Made by a program: the position numbers and the translations under genes
DNA from: Aquimarina spongiae
GTDB lineage: Bacteria > Bacteroidota > Bacteroidia > Flavobacteriales > Flavobacteriaceae
Assembly: GCF_900141785.1 (NCBI RefSeq)
Contig: NZ_FQYP01000003.1
Location: 496,001-560,000, forward strand
DNA length: 64,000 nucleotides
Direction of reading: 5' to 3'
In this document: piece by piece, positions 17,541 to 26,247 of the stretch
How positions within the stretch are numbered: the stretch's first letter is position 1
Layout of the letters: every line of letters starts with the position of its first letter
Notes under the pieces: model-generated
The model's input: only the letters and a program-made list of their open reading frames with translations
The model's database searches: none
What the model was told of the DNA's origin: nothing

Positions 17541-18113
17541 ATGAACTTTGATTTAAAAGAAATTTTGACAGCCAGCATGATCTTATTTGCGGTCATTGAT
17601 ATCATAGGAAGCATCCCTATCATTATAGACTTACGCAAAAAGGTAGGTCATATTCAAAGTGAAAAAGCTTCTATCGTAGCAGGCTTACTTATGATTGTTT
17701 TTTTATTTATAGGAAAAGAAATCCTTAATCTGATCGGGATTGATGTGAATTCTTTTGCGGTTGCCGGATCCTTTATCTTATTCTTTATTGCTTTAGAAAT
17801 GATTTTGGGCGTGCAATTGTATAAAGATGACGCCCCTGAGACTGCTGCAGTGGTTCCTTTGGCTTTTCCGCTAATTGCCGGAGCCGGTACAATGACCTCT
17901 ATTTTATCGCTAAGAGCAGAGTATCAACCTATCAATATTGTAATTGCTATTGTCATTAATATTATCTTTGTCTATGTCGTACTTAAATCTTCTGGAAGAA
18001 TCGAAAAGGTTCTGGGGAAACAGGGGATTAATGTGGTTCGAAAGATTTTTGGAGTCATATTATTAGCTATTGCAGTTAAGCTATTTGCTACTAATATTAA
18101 AGGGTTGTTTTAA
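17541..18113 (+). CDS. MarC-family integral membrane protein
   Basis: 190 residues with six hydrophobic helices. The motifs 'ILFAVIDIIGSIPIIIDLRKK' near the N-terminus and 'PLAFPLIAGAGTMTSILSL' in the middle are characteristic of the MarC/UPF0056 family. These are inner-membrane proteins of unknown transport function; the old link to multiple antibiotic resistance in E. coli is not supported. The gene is preceded by a good -7 promoter word and followed by a small membrane protein gene. Confidence 0.9.
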   Translation: MNFDLKEILTASMILFAVIDIIGSIPIIIDLRKKVGHIQSEKASIVAGLLMIVFLFIGKEILNLIGIDVNSFAVAGSFILFFIALEMILGVQLYKDDAPETAAVVPLAFPLIAGAGTMTSILSLRAEYQPINIVIAIVINIIFVYVVLKSSGRIEKVLGKQGINVVRKIFGVILLAIAVKLFATNIKGLF

Positions 18114-18146
18114 CCATTCGTTTTATCTTATTAAATACATTAAATT

Positions 18147-18341
18147 TTGAAGTATTTTATATATTCACTAATTACAATTGCTACAGGATTACTCATTTTC
18201 AACATCTTTCATTTAGATTTCAATGATTTGTTTGAAGAAGAAAGCAAAACTGCACTCGTCGGGATATTTGCATCGGCATGTGTTATCATTTTAATGCTTA
18301 TTTTACTGATCTCCAAAAAGATTCAGGAAAAGAACAAGTAA
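18147..18341 (+). CDS. Small two-helix membrane protein, TTG start
   Basis: 64 residues starting at TTG 18147. The in-frame codon shortly upstream is a stop, and no ATG gives the N-terminal hydrophobic helix (KYFIYSLITIATGLLIFNIFHL). A second helix spans about 37-56, ending in a basic tail (SKKIQEKNK). It follows marC by 33 bases and may be cotranscribed. Function unknown. Confidence 0.55.
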   Translation: MKYFIYSLITIATGLLIFNIFHLDFNDLFEEESKTALVGIFASACVIILMLILLISKKIQEKNK

Positions 18342-18359
18342 CTTGAGGACTTCTATCTT

Positions 18360-18665
18360 TTAGAACAAGAAAAAGCAAGCGATAATAACAGGAGGTATCG
18401 AGATTACCATGAGAATCATAAAAAAATTATGCAACTTCCTACACAACAGTGCTCTTTTTAATGATTTTTTGAGCTGAGCATCGTTTGAACTTTTCATATG
18501 CTCCCGAATTACATCGGCAGAAACGTAAGAGGTATCCACTAATATATCATGTTTCAAAAAAATGGATGCACTGTTATCCAACAGTCGGAAAGCTACCGCT
18601 ATGATAAAGAAAAAAAGTGGAGAACACACCGCAATGGCAACAAGATATTCTTTTAATTCTGACAT
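18360..18665 (-). CDS. Small membrane protein downstream of the S41 protease
   Basis: 101 residues with hydrophobic helices at about 8-28 and 78-100 flanking a polar middle. It begins 10 bases after the S41 protease stop on the same strand, consistent with the third position in a dCMP deaminase - S41 - membrane protein operon. No family recognised. Confidence 0.6.
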   Translation of the reverse strand: MSELKEYLVAIAVCSPLFFFIIAVAFRLLDNSASIFLKHDILVDTSYVSADVIREHMKSSNDAQLKKSLKRALLCRKLHNFFMILMVISIPPVIIACFFLF

Positions 18666-18674
18666 AAAAATGAA

Positions 18675-20261
18675 TTAGTCGTTTTCAGAAAGTGATAACA
18701 CCTTTTTAATCATAGCGTCATCTTCATTAATAATTTTCTCAAAGGCGTTGGTCCCAAACAATTGTTGCGCCATGGTTGCCTTCAAATATTTTTTTAACTG
18801 ATCCTGATAATTTTGCAATTCTATTTCTACTCCTATTCTACGAGAAAACAGCATAAAGCCTTCAGCAAACTCGTCATCTATTTCAACTTCTTCACTAAAC
18901 TGTTCTTCTGAAAGTTCATTATAAAAAATTCTTTTCTTATCCAATTCTTCAAATACATAACGTCCCATTCGACCAGAACGCAATAAATAGTTTAACGTCT
19001 CTCCAACTCTGGTAGTATCCTTACTTACAAATATATCCGGGATAATTCCACCACCGCCATATACTACCTTACCGCCTGGAGTTTTAAATTTCAGAGAATC
19101 TGCAACTTTAATACTATCTGCACTAATCATCTCTCCATTCTTATATCTGGTAAGGTATTCGTTAAAATATTCTTTATTCCCATTTCCATATGGCTTTTGG
19201 ATAGACCTCCCTGTTGGTGTATAATATCTGGAAATGGTAAGCCGAACGGCACTTCCATCTCCCAAGGCCATTTCTCGCTGCACCAAACCTTTTCCATAAG
19301 AGCGTCTTCCAACAATGACGCCTCGATCGTTATCCTGTATGGCTCCAGCAAAAATTTCGCTGGCAGAAGCCGAGTTTTCATTAATCAATACATATATTTT
19401 CCCTTTTTCAAAATCTCCTTTCTGTGTCGCATAATTATTTTCGATAGCACCCTTTTTATTCTTCGTAAACATAATCAGCACATCATCTTCCAAAAATTCG
19501 TCAGCCATTCTAAGTGCCGGAGCGATAAAACCACCTCCATTATCTCTCAAATCAACGACCAGTGATTCTACATTTTTATCTTTTAAATGGTCCAATTCTG
19601 TTTTGAATTCCTTGTAGGTAGTTTCTGCAAATCTATTGACCTTAATGTATCCCATATTATCGGATAACATATAAGCTGCATCAACACTTTTCAAAGGCAC
19701 TCTTCCTCTTTTCACCAAAACATCAAACACCCCAGTGCCTTTGCGAAATACTTTGAGTTGTACCTGACTATTAATTTCACCTTTTAATTTATCCGCTAGC
19801 CGCTCTCTTAACAAACTTTCTCCGTACAAAGTGTCATTATCTGCCATAAGAATTCGATCGCCAGCTTTGATCCCGGATTGTTCACTAGGTCCTCCTTTAA
19901 TGGTATTGATGACAGAAATGGTATCTCTAAATGGATAATAGGTAACTCCTATCCCAATAAAATCACCTTGCATACTTTCTGTAATTCCTTCCAATTCTTC
20001 TGGAGGTATATACACTGAATGGGGATCTAAATTTTCAAGAATTCTGTTTACAGTAACATCGACAATACTATCGGTATTGATTTCATCTACATATTCATAG
20101 TCGATGTAATCAATCAACCGATTGAGTTTTTCTTTTTTTGCGTTAGAAGCAAATAATTTGGTAGAAGGGTTGCTACTGAAATCCAGTTTGCTACCTAAAA
20201 ACACCCCCACTCCCACAGCTACTCCTAAAAACAAGGGCAAGTATTTTTTTGAATATCCCAT
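18675..20261 (-). CDS. S41 C-terminal processing protease (CtpA-like) with PDZ
   Basis: 528 residues. An N-terminal signal anchor (about 7-24) is followed by an S41 N-terminal helical region, a PDZ domain (about 85-185, 'GIGVTYYPFRDTISVINTIKGGPSEQSGIKAGDRIL'), and a tail-specific protease domain with 'ENSASASEIFAGAIQ' (catalytic Ser) and 'SYGKGLVQ' (catalytic Lys). Such enzymes cut proteins from their C-termini in the periplasm. The start overlaps the dCMP deaminase stop (TAATG), showing tight coupling. The last ~130 residues are a helical extension common in Bacteroidota paralogues. Confidence 0.93.
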   Translation of the reverse strand: MGYSKKYLPLFLGVAVGVGVFLGSKLDFSSNPSTKLFASNAKKEKLNRLIDYIDYEYVDEINTDSIVDVTVNRILENLDPHSVYIPPEELEGITESMQGDFIGIGVTYYPFRDTISVINTIKGGPSEQSGIKAGDRILMADNDTLYGESLLRERLADKLKGEINSQVQLKVFRKGTGVFDVLVKRGRVPLKSVDAAYMLSDNMGYIKVNRFAETTYKEFKTELDHLKDKNVESLVVDLRDNGGGFIAPALRMADEFLEDDVLIMFTKNKKGAIENNYATQKGDFEKGKIYVLINENSASASEIFAGAIQDNDRGVIVGRRSYGKGLVQREMALGDGSAVRLTISRYYTPTGRSIQKPYGNGNKEYFNEYLTRYKNGEMISADSIKVADSLKFKTPGGKVVYGGGGIIPDIFVSKDTTRVGETLNYLLRSGRMGRYVFEELDKKRIFYNELSEEQFSEEVEIDDEFAEGFMLFSRRIGVEIELQNYQDQLKKYLKATMAQQLFGTNAFEKIINEDDAMIKKVLSLSEND

Positions 20262-20692
20262 TAATCTTCTAAATCCGTAATCTGTTCTATTTCTACTCCG
20301 GCTTTGGCAAGAAAAGCAAGCCCGGAATCATCTTTATATGCTACATGATACACCACTCGTTCAATTCCAGCTTGATGAATCAATTTACTACACTCTCTAC
20401 ATGGTGATAATGTAATGTACAAGGTTGCTCCTTTACAAGACTGCGTAGAAGAGGCAACTTTCAGAATTGCATTAGCCTCTGCATGCAGTACATACCACTT
20501 TGTATATCCTTCTTCATCTTCGCATGGATTTTCAAAACCTGTTGGAGTCCCATTAAATCCATCGGAGATTATCATTCTATCTTTTACAATAACCGCACCA
20601 ACTTTCTTTCTTTCGCAATGCGATAATTTCCCCCATTCTCTAGCAATTCGTAAGTAGGCTTTATCATACTTCAGTTGTTTTTCCTTAGACAT
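20261..20692 (-). CDS. dCMP deaminase (ComEB-like)
   Basis: 143 residues with the zinc-dependent deaminase signature HAEANAI and PCRECSKLI. The N-terminal 'CERKKVGAVIVKD' and 'ISDGFNGTPTGFENPCED' segments are characteristic of dCMP deaminases of the ComEB/Dcd2 type, which convert dCMP to dUMP for thymidylate synthesis. It is the first gene of the coupled pair with the S41 protease, whose start codon overlaps its stop by one base. Confidence 0.92.
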   Translation of the reverse strand: MSKEKQLKYDKAYLRIAREWGKLSHCERKKVGAVIVKDRMIISDGFNGTPTGFENPCEDEEGYTKWYVLHAEANAILKVASSTQSCKGATLYITLSPCRECSKLIHQAGIERVVYHVAYKDDSGLAFLAKAGVEIEQITDLED

Positions 20693-20778
20693 AGGGTAGA
20701 TCGACTTGTATTAGCTTAACATTCAAAATACGAATATATTATTACCATGTGGCAAATACAACCCAAAACATTACTTAA

Positions 20779-21363
20779 TTACCAAATTTTATTTTCGACA
20801 AGCATAGGGATGACCATTCCTATCACTACTGAAGATGCAATCAAAATCCATTCGCGTTTTGAAAATCGGAGTAATGATACGAAGACGAAACTTACGATCA
20901 GCACAAAAAATACAATAACAACTTGTGCCGCTTCTACTCCTAAAGCAAATTCGATAAGTGGTAAAATTTTTGAACTTGTATTACTGCTAATTGCTTTAAA
21001 ATAAGTTGAAAAACCAAATCCGTGTATGAGCCCAAAAAACAACGTAGCACCATACAAAATGAATACTTTATCATTTTTGGAACCCGATTTTGAAGTGAAA
21101 ACATTATACAAAGCCGTAAGTAGAATCGTAACCGGAATTAAAAATTCTATAAGTCTTGAATTTACGGAAACCACATTGTAGGCCGCCAAAAAAAGAGAAA
21201 TCGTATGCCCTACCGTAAATAAGGTAACTAGCAATAATATTCTTTTCCAATTATCAAAGGTATACCCAACAATCAGAACGATTAGAAAAAGTATATGATC
21301 ATAGGCTGTCCAATCCAGCACATGACTAAAGCCAAGCTTTATATAAAGCCAAAATTCTGACAT
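20779..21363 (-). CDS. HupE/UreJ-like membrane protein
   Basis: 194 residues from ATG 21363 (MSEFWLYIKLGFSHVLDWTAYDHILFL). An upstream in-frame TTG would add 11 residues and is not preferred. It has six hydrophobic helices and the family motif 'GFSHVLDWTAYDHILFLIVLI', then 'FTVGHTISLFLA' with histidines in helices, and 'LFFGLIHGFGFSTYFK'. HupE/UreJ_2 proteins are proposed metal (nickel/cobalt) permeases, but no urease or hydrogenase gene is nearby, so the substrate is open. Confidence 0.82.
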   Translation of the reverse strand: MSEFWLYIKLGFSHVLDWTAYDHILFLIVLIVGYTFDNWKRILLLVTLFTVGHTISLFLAAYNVVSVNSRLIEFLIPVTILLTALYNVFTSKSGSKNDKVFILYGATLFFGLIHGFGFSTYFKAISSNTSSKILPLIEFALGVEAAQVVIVFFVLIVSFVFVSLLRFSKREWILIASSVVIGMVIPMLVENKIW

Positions 21364-21691
21364 ATTTATGGTTTTTGAGGTTTCGCTAATGTACAATTTA
21401 AAAGGAGAATCCTAAAATTTGCTATTAAATCTTATTCAAAAGTTCATCAAACCATCAAATCTGTAATGTTAAGCTCATCTTAAAAAGATTAGCAAAGTTA
21501 TTGTTGCTCAATTAGCTACATAAAACTGCGGGGTTTTAACCACGTACACTCTTCAAAAGCCTTATAAAAGCAAGGAATCAAAAAAAATTACACTTTTGAG
21601 GGTAACATTTGTATTAGAAATGCAACCTTTAATAAACGAAAAAGTATATTTTTGTCAGCTGTCTCCTCCTAAATTTATTAAAACACTAGTT
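21364..21691. other. Divergent control region upstream of the secretion/filament operon
   Basis: 328 bases between the HupE-like gene and the G-like pilin. It includes TATTTTTG at 21647-21654, an exact TAnnTTTG -7 word that would leave a leader of about 30 bases; no good -33 word is visible. An upstream TTG-started extension of the pilin ORF across this region was rejected. Confidence 0.4.
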
Positions 21692-22099
21692 ATGAACGCC
21701 AAGATATACAAGCTTAAAGCTTTTAATCTTCAGGAAATGTTATTGGTATTGGCCATTATTGGGATCTTATTACTCATCGCATTACCTAACTTTTTGCCAT
21801 TGATTGCGCAAACCAAGGCTCAAGAGGCAAAAATACAGTTAAGTACAATCAGTAACATGCAAACGCAATATCGGTATTTGAACTCCAAATATTCTTTGGA
21901 TTTTTCTGAAATCAATTATGAAGCTCCAACCACTGTACAAAATGGTGGTACTGCCAATTATAGTTACGAAATTATCGAAGCTTCCGTTTCAAATTTTAAA
22001 GCTAGGGCTACTGCGGTAGTTGACTTTGATGGAGACGGCACTTTCAACGTTTGGGAAATTGATGAAAAAGGGAGTCCAAAACAGATTGTAAAAGATTAA
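21692..22099 (+). CDS. Major pseudopilin, GspG/type IV pilin-like
   Basis: 135 residues from ATG 21692. It has a short basic leader (MNAKIYKLKA) followed by the class III prepilin signal 'FNLQEMLLVLAIIGILLLIALPNF'. The +5 Glu is present and cleavage is expected between Ala10 and Phe11; Ala instead of Gly at -1 is unusual but tolerated. The rest is a small polar pilin head with a 'DFDGDGTFNVWEIDEKG' calcium-like loop near the C-terminus, as in GspG. First gene of the operon, so the likely main filament subunit. Confidence 0.85.
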   Translation: MNAKIYKLKAFNLQEMLLVLAIIGILLLIALPNFLPLIAQTKAQEAKIQLSTISNMQTQYRYLNSKYSLDFSEINYEAPTTVQNGGTANYSYEIIEASVSNFKARATAVVDFDGDGTFNVWEIDEKGSPKQIVKD

Positions 22100-22100
22100 T

Positions 22101-22583
22101 ATGCTAATTTTGAAGGGACTTATTTTGCTTAGCCTTGGAGCTATCATCTATCAGGATATCAAAAGTCGTGAGGTCTATTGGTTTTTGTTGCCCATTCTGA
22201 TGCTCTTGTTTGGATATCAGCATTATCAAAATGTTATATCTATTCACTTTATCAATGCGGTTCTGATAAATACTGCTATTATCACATTGGTACTTTCTGT
22301 ATTGTACATCTATACTTTTTTAAAAATCAAAAAGTCCTTTTTTAAAGAAGTTTTTGGTCCAGCAGATGCCCTATTCTTTTTTGCATTGGCTGTTGCTTTC
22401 CCAACCGTTACTTTTGTGATCATCTTTGTGTTTTCCTTGTTGTTTTCATTGATTACATGGATCGTCCTGAAACACAAAAGCAATTACAATACGATTCCCC
22501 TGGCCGGATATATGTCCTGTTTTGTATTATTCATTTTTGCCGCCAATTGGCTTACAAAATCGATTAATTTATTCCTGATATAA
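22101..22583 (+). CDS. Prepilin peptidase, short A24 type
   Basis: 160 residues and mostly hydrophobic. The two aspartates expected of A24 aspartic prepilin peptidases are visible: 'YQDIKSREVYW' (Asp about 19) and 'FGPADALFFFALAVAFP' (Asp about 89). The N-terminal methyltransferase domain of PilD is absent, as in CpaA/TadV-type enzymes. It should cut the leaders of the pseudopilins encoded around it. It starts one base after the pilin stop, and its own stop overlaps the ATPase start (TAATG). Confidence 0.78.
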   Translation: MLILKGLILLSLGAIIYQDIKSREVYWFLLPILMLLFGYQHYQNVISIHFINAVLINTAIITLVLSVLYIYTFLKIKKSFFKEVFGPADALFFFALAVAFPTVTFVIIFVFSLLFSLITWIVLKHKSNYNTIPLAGYMSCFVLFIFAANWLTKSINLFLI

Positions 22584-23995
22584 TGAGTGTAGATCGTTTT
22601 GACATACCCGTACATTTAAAACAATTGATCACTTCAAATCAGGCGTTTCATTATAGAATTGTACCTGTTCAAAAAGAAGAAAACACCATTCATTTTAAAA
22701 CCGACAACCAACAAAATGGAAGCCTGGAAAAAGAACTCTCTATCATCCTTAACAAACGTATTGTTTTAATAGAAGAGACTTCTGAAAATTTACAATCTTA
22801 TCTAACTCTTAACTATAGAAAAACCAGTACCTCGCAAGAACAACTGCATTACGAGGATAACTTTTTACAAAAGCTAATCGCTACAGCAAAAGATTTTGGA
22901 AGTAGTGATATCCATATGGAGCCCTACGAGAAGTTTTGTAGAGTACGTTTTAGATTAGATGGAAAACTTAAAGAAATGTATACGATCACCAAAAAGGAAT
23001 TTCCTCAATTGGTGAATCAAATCAAGATCCAGTCCGGTTTGGATATCTCTCAGAAAAGGCTCGCTCAAGACGGACGTATTACGTTCAAAAACGGGAATGA
23101 AGAATTTGATATCAGGGTATCTACAATGCCTACTTTGTACGGAGAGAAAATTGTGCTGCGATTGCTGAATCGAAATACACAGCAAGTACAACTCAACGAT
23201 CTTGGCTTTACTGAACAAGAACTTGAAATATATAGAGAAGCAGTAAAAAAACCACAAGGAATCATTTTAATATCTGGACCTACAGGTTCTGGTAAAACAA
23301 CCACTTTGTATGCTACACTAAAAGAGCTAAACAAAGAAGTATCCAACATCCTTACCATAGAAGATCCTATCGAATATACGCTCGAGGGTATCAATCAGGT
23401 TCAATTGCGAGAAGATATTGAATTTGATTTCCCAGCTGCCTTACGCGCCTTTTTACGACAGGATCCAGACGTAATTATGGTAGGTGAGATTCGAGATGAT
23501 AAAACAGCAGCAATGGCTATAAAAGCGGCACTAACTGGTCACTTGGTACTCTCTACTATACACACGAATTCGGCTTGGGCTACCATCTCAAGGTTAATCG
23601 ACATGAATGTGCCTTCTTTTTTATTGGCAAGTACCTTAACCATGAGTATTGCTCAAAGACTGGTGCGTAAACTATGTCCTCATTGTAAACAAGAAAAACA
23701 TGCTGAGGCCAAAGATTTTCCAATTGGATTTGAAATTCCCGAAGCATTGAACACACATTATGTCCCTGTTGGTTGCAATCATTGCTATCAGACGGGCTAC
23801 TTGGGTAGAAAAGCAATTTATGAGATATTACCAATAACCAAAGAACTAGAAACAACAATACGGCACAACGAATTACAAATAGATGATTATATCGCCGAAA
23901 ACAATATAAAAACATTAAAAAGCAACGCCATACGCCTGGTACTTGAAGGTCATACTTCTGTAGAAGAAGTGTATGCCATTCTGGCTACGAATTAA
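22583..23995 (+). CDS. Type II secretion / type IV pilus assembly ATPase (GspE/PilB)
   Basis: 470 residues. Order: N-terminal GspE-type domain (about 1-85), then the ATPase core with Walker A GPTGSGKT (about 232-239), Asp box 'TIEDPIEYTLEG', Walker B region 'DPDVIMVGEIRD' (about 294-305), His box 'GHLVLSTIHTNS', and the tetracysteine zinc domain (CPHC ... CNHC) typical of GspE/PilB extension ATPases. No PilT-type retraction ATPase is present in the window. It powers filament assembly on the cytoplasmic face. Confidence 0.95.
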   Translation: MSVDRFDIPVHLKQLITSNQAFHYRIVPVQKEENTIHFKTDNQQNGSLEKELSIILNKRIVLIEETSENLQSYLTLNYRKTSTSQEQLHYEDNFLQKLIATAKDFGSSDIHMEPYEKFCRVRFRLDGKLKEMYTITKKEFPQLVNQIKIQSGLDISQKRLAQDGRITFKNGNEEFDIRVSTMPTLYGEKIVLRLLNRNTQQVQLNDLGFTEQELEIYREAVKKPQGIILISGPTGSGKTTTLYATLKELNKEVSNILTIEDPIEYTLEGINQVQLREDIEFDFPAALRAFLRQDPDVIMVGEIRDDKTAAMAIKAALTGHLVLSTIHTNSAWATISRLIDMNVPSFLLASTLTMSIAQRLVRKLCPHCKQEKHAEAKDFPIGFEIPEALNTHYVPVGCNHCYQTGYLGRKAIYEILPITKELETTIRHNELQIDDYIAENNIKTLKSNAIRLVLEGHTSVEEVYAILATN

Positions 23996-24027
23996 AAGTA
24001 ATGACCTTGGAAAACAACGAATAGAAA

Positions 24028-26247
24028 ATGAAAAAAAATATACTTATCATCGGTTTTATTTTGTGTTTAGGAGCACTGTCTTTTGCGCAGCAACCTCCTG
24101 CAAATACAACTAATGAACAAAACCGAATTGCTACCATAGAGAACAAACTAAAACTTTTTGCTGTAGATGTTCCAGCTTTATCTGACCCGGTGAACATTAA
24201 TATCTCTAATACGAATCTCCTTAATTTTTTAAGAGCGGTTTCTCAAGTAAACAAAATAAATATCAGCGTTTCTGAAGAACTAAGTAGCATTAACATCATT
24301 AATGGATTTAATAATGTAAGTGTACAGGAACTACTGATCTTTTTGACAAAGGAATATCAATTAGACATTGATTTTACTGGAAATATTCTTTCTATCCGAA
24401 AATACACTCCTCCGGTTCAAGCTCCTGTAGAAAAAGAAATTATTGCCAATTATGATGTAAGTAGAGAAACTTTATCTACAGATTTTAATAATGATCCGCT
24501 CCCAAAAGTATTTAGAAAAATAACCGAGATTTCTGGCAAGAATCTTTTGTATTCTCCCGATTTAAACGGAAAAAACCTAACACTTTTCATTACCGATGTC
24601 CCTATTGATCTAGCATTAAGAAAGCTTGCAGAGGCCAATAATTTAGAATTCAATAAGACACGCGATGGTTTTTATGAATTCGAATCTATTCTGGGTGCTA
24701 ATGATCCTAATGGGGCTTCCCGACCAAGAAGAAATCGAAATAATTTTTATTATACCGTAGTTGATTCTATCAACAGAGTTATTTCTGTCGATTTAAAAAA
24801 CACACCTATTGCCGATGTGGTTTATAATATTACCGAAGATCTCAACCTAAATGTGTTCACCGCATCACCACTAGAGAATGCTGGTAATGTAACGGTAAAA
24901 GCTGAAGCCATAAGTTTTGATGATTTATTGACGAAGATTTTTGAAAGTAATAACAACGAAACGACTACTAATACTACTAACAACAATTCTCAAAATTACA
25001 ATAACAATCAAGGTAATAACCCACAAGGGTTTCAAAATAACCCACAACCAAGTTCTTCAAATTTTACGTTTAAGAAAGAAGGAAACGTATACTATTTTGG
25101 TACCGAAAACCAACTTACGGTAAAGAAGATTGAATTGGTACAAATGATGCATCGATCTATCGCAATGCTTGGCGATGCTAATCCTTCGACCTCGTACGGA
25201 AACAGTTTTGGTGGTGGCGGTAATTTTGTAACCGGAGGGACCAATTTTTTTGGTAACAATCAAAACAACGGATTTAATCAAAACAATTTAAATTCCCGAA
25301 ACAGACTTAATAATACTGCAAGAAATACTTCTAGCGGATCTTCACAAAGTAGTGAAGCCGGCTCAATTTCATCAATTTTTCCAGCAAGTATTACGCAAGG
25401 TTTAGACATCAAAATTGACACCGAACTCAACAGTTTTGTAGTAAGCGGATCAGGGACCAGGGTTGAAAAATTCAAAAACTTTATAAAATATATTGACAAG
25501 CCTGTTCCGTTAATTCTAATCGAAGTAATGATCCTAGAGGTCAATCGAAGTGCAACGGTAGAAACCGGAGTCGAATTTGGACTGGGCGAAGAGCCTGTAA
25601 ATGATCAGGGAGTAGCTTTCCCAAGTGCTAATATCACTTTGGGTGCTCAAACCATTAATAGAATCATCGGAGGTTTTGATGGTTTTGGTTCCCTAAACCT
25701 TGGGAATGTAGTTCCTAATTTTTACCTGGATATCAAGGCTATGGAGACCAACGGAAATGTCAAGATACTGTCTACACCAAAGTTGAGTACACTTAATGGA
25801 CACAAGGCCTATCTGTCTAGTGGTCAAACCACGTATTATGCGGTTACCAGCCAGAATATTTTTGGTTCTCAAAACCCACAAACTTCTGAGATAGTAAATT
25901 ACCAGCCTATTGATGCCGAATTGGCTCTAGAATTTAAGCCTTTCGTATCTGGAGACGGGCAAATTACTTTAGATATTCAAGTGATCCAGTCCAATTTTAG
26001 TGGAGAACGAATTGCCGAAGATGCTCCGCCAGATATTAACAGCCGTAGATTCTCTTCAATTATGCGTATGCAGGCAAATGATGTTGCTATTCTTGGAGGT
26101 ATCGAGCAAAAAGTAAAAAATGATTCGGGTTCTGGAGTACCTCTACTCTCAAGAATACCAGTGATCAAATGGCTTTTTAGTAAAAGAGTACGGGAAGATT
26201 CAAAAAGAAGGTTAAACGTAATTATTAAGCCTACGGTATTTTATTAA
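24028..26247 (+). CDS. Outer-membrane secretin (GspD/PilQ) with Asn-rich insert
   Basis: 739 residues. Signal peptide (MKKNILIIGFILCLGALSFA); N-domain repeats (about 50-115 and 145-300, the 'STN'/N0-N1 type); an Asn/Gly/Ser-rich low-complexity insert split around a short folded piece (about residues 305-345 and 385-440); then the C-terminal secretin domain with 'VSGSGTRVEKFKNFIKYIDKPVPLILIEVMILEV', 'VKILSTPKLSTLNGHKA' and 'GVPLLSRIPVIKWLFSKR'. It forms the outer-membrane gate. Its stop overlaps the next start by one base. Confidence 0.95.
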   Translation: MKKNILIIGFILCLGALSFAQQPPANTTNEQNRIATIENKLKLFAVDVPALSDPVNINISNTNLLNFLRAVSQVNKINISVSEELSSINIINGFNNVSVQELLIFLTKEYQLDIDFTGNILSIRKYTPPVQAPVEKEIIANYDVSRETLSTDFNNDPLPKVFRKITEISGKNLLYSPDLNGKNLTLFITDVPIDLALRKLAEANNLEFNKTRDGFYEFESILGANDPNGASRPRRNRNNFYYTVVDSINRVISVDLKNTPIADVVYNITEDLNLNVFTASPLENAGNVTVKAEAISFDDLLTKIFESNNNETTTNTTNNNSQNYNNNQGNNPQGFQNNPQPSSSNFTFKKEGNVYYFGTENQLTVKKIELVQMMHRSIAMLGDANPSTSYGNSFGGGGNFVTGGTNFFGNNQNNGFNQNNLNSRNRLNNTARNTSSGSSQSSEAGSISSIFPASITQGLDIKIDTELNSFVVSGSGTRVEKFKNFIKYIDKPVPLILIEVMILEVNRSATVETGVEFGLGEEPVNDQGVAFPSANITLGAQTINRIIGGFDGFGSLNLGNVVPNFYLDIKAMETNGNVKILSTPKLSTLNGHKAYLSSGQTTYYAVTSQNIFGSQNPQTSEIVNYQPIDAELALEFKPFVSGDGQITLDIQVIQSNFSGERIAEDAPPDINSRRFSSIMRMQANDVAILGGIEQKVKNDSGSGVPLLSRIPVIKWLFSKRVREDSKRRLNVIIKPTVFY

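Noticed and set aside
21596..21691. 32-codon TTG extension of the G-like pilin
   Set aside because: It would bury the prepilin leader; class III signals have short leaders, and the region carries a promoter-like word.
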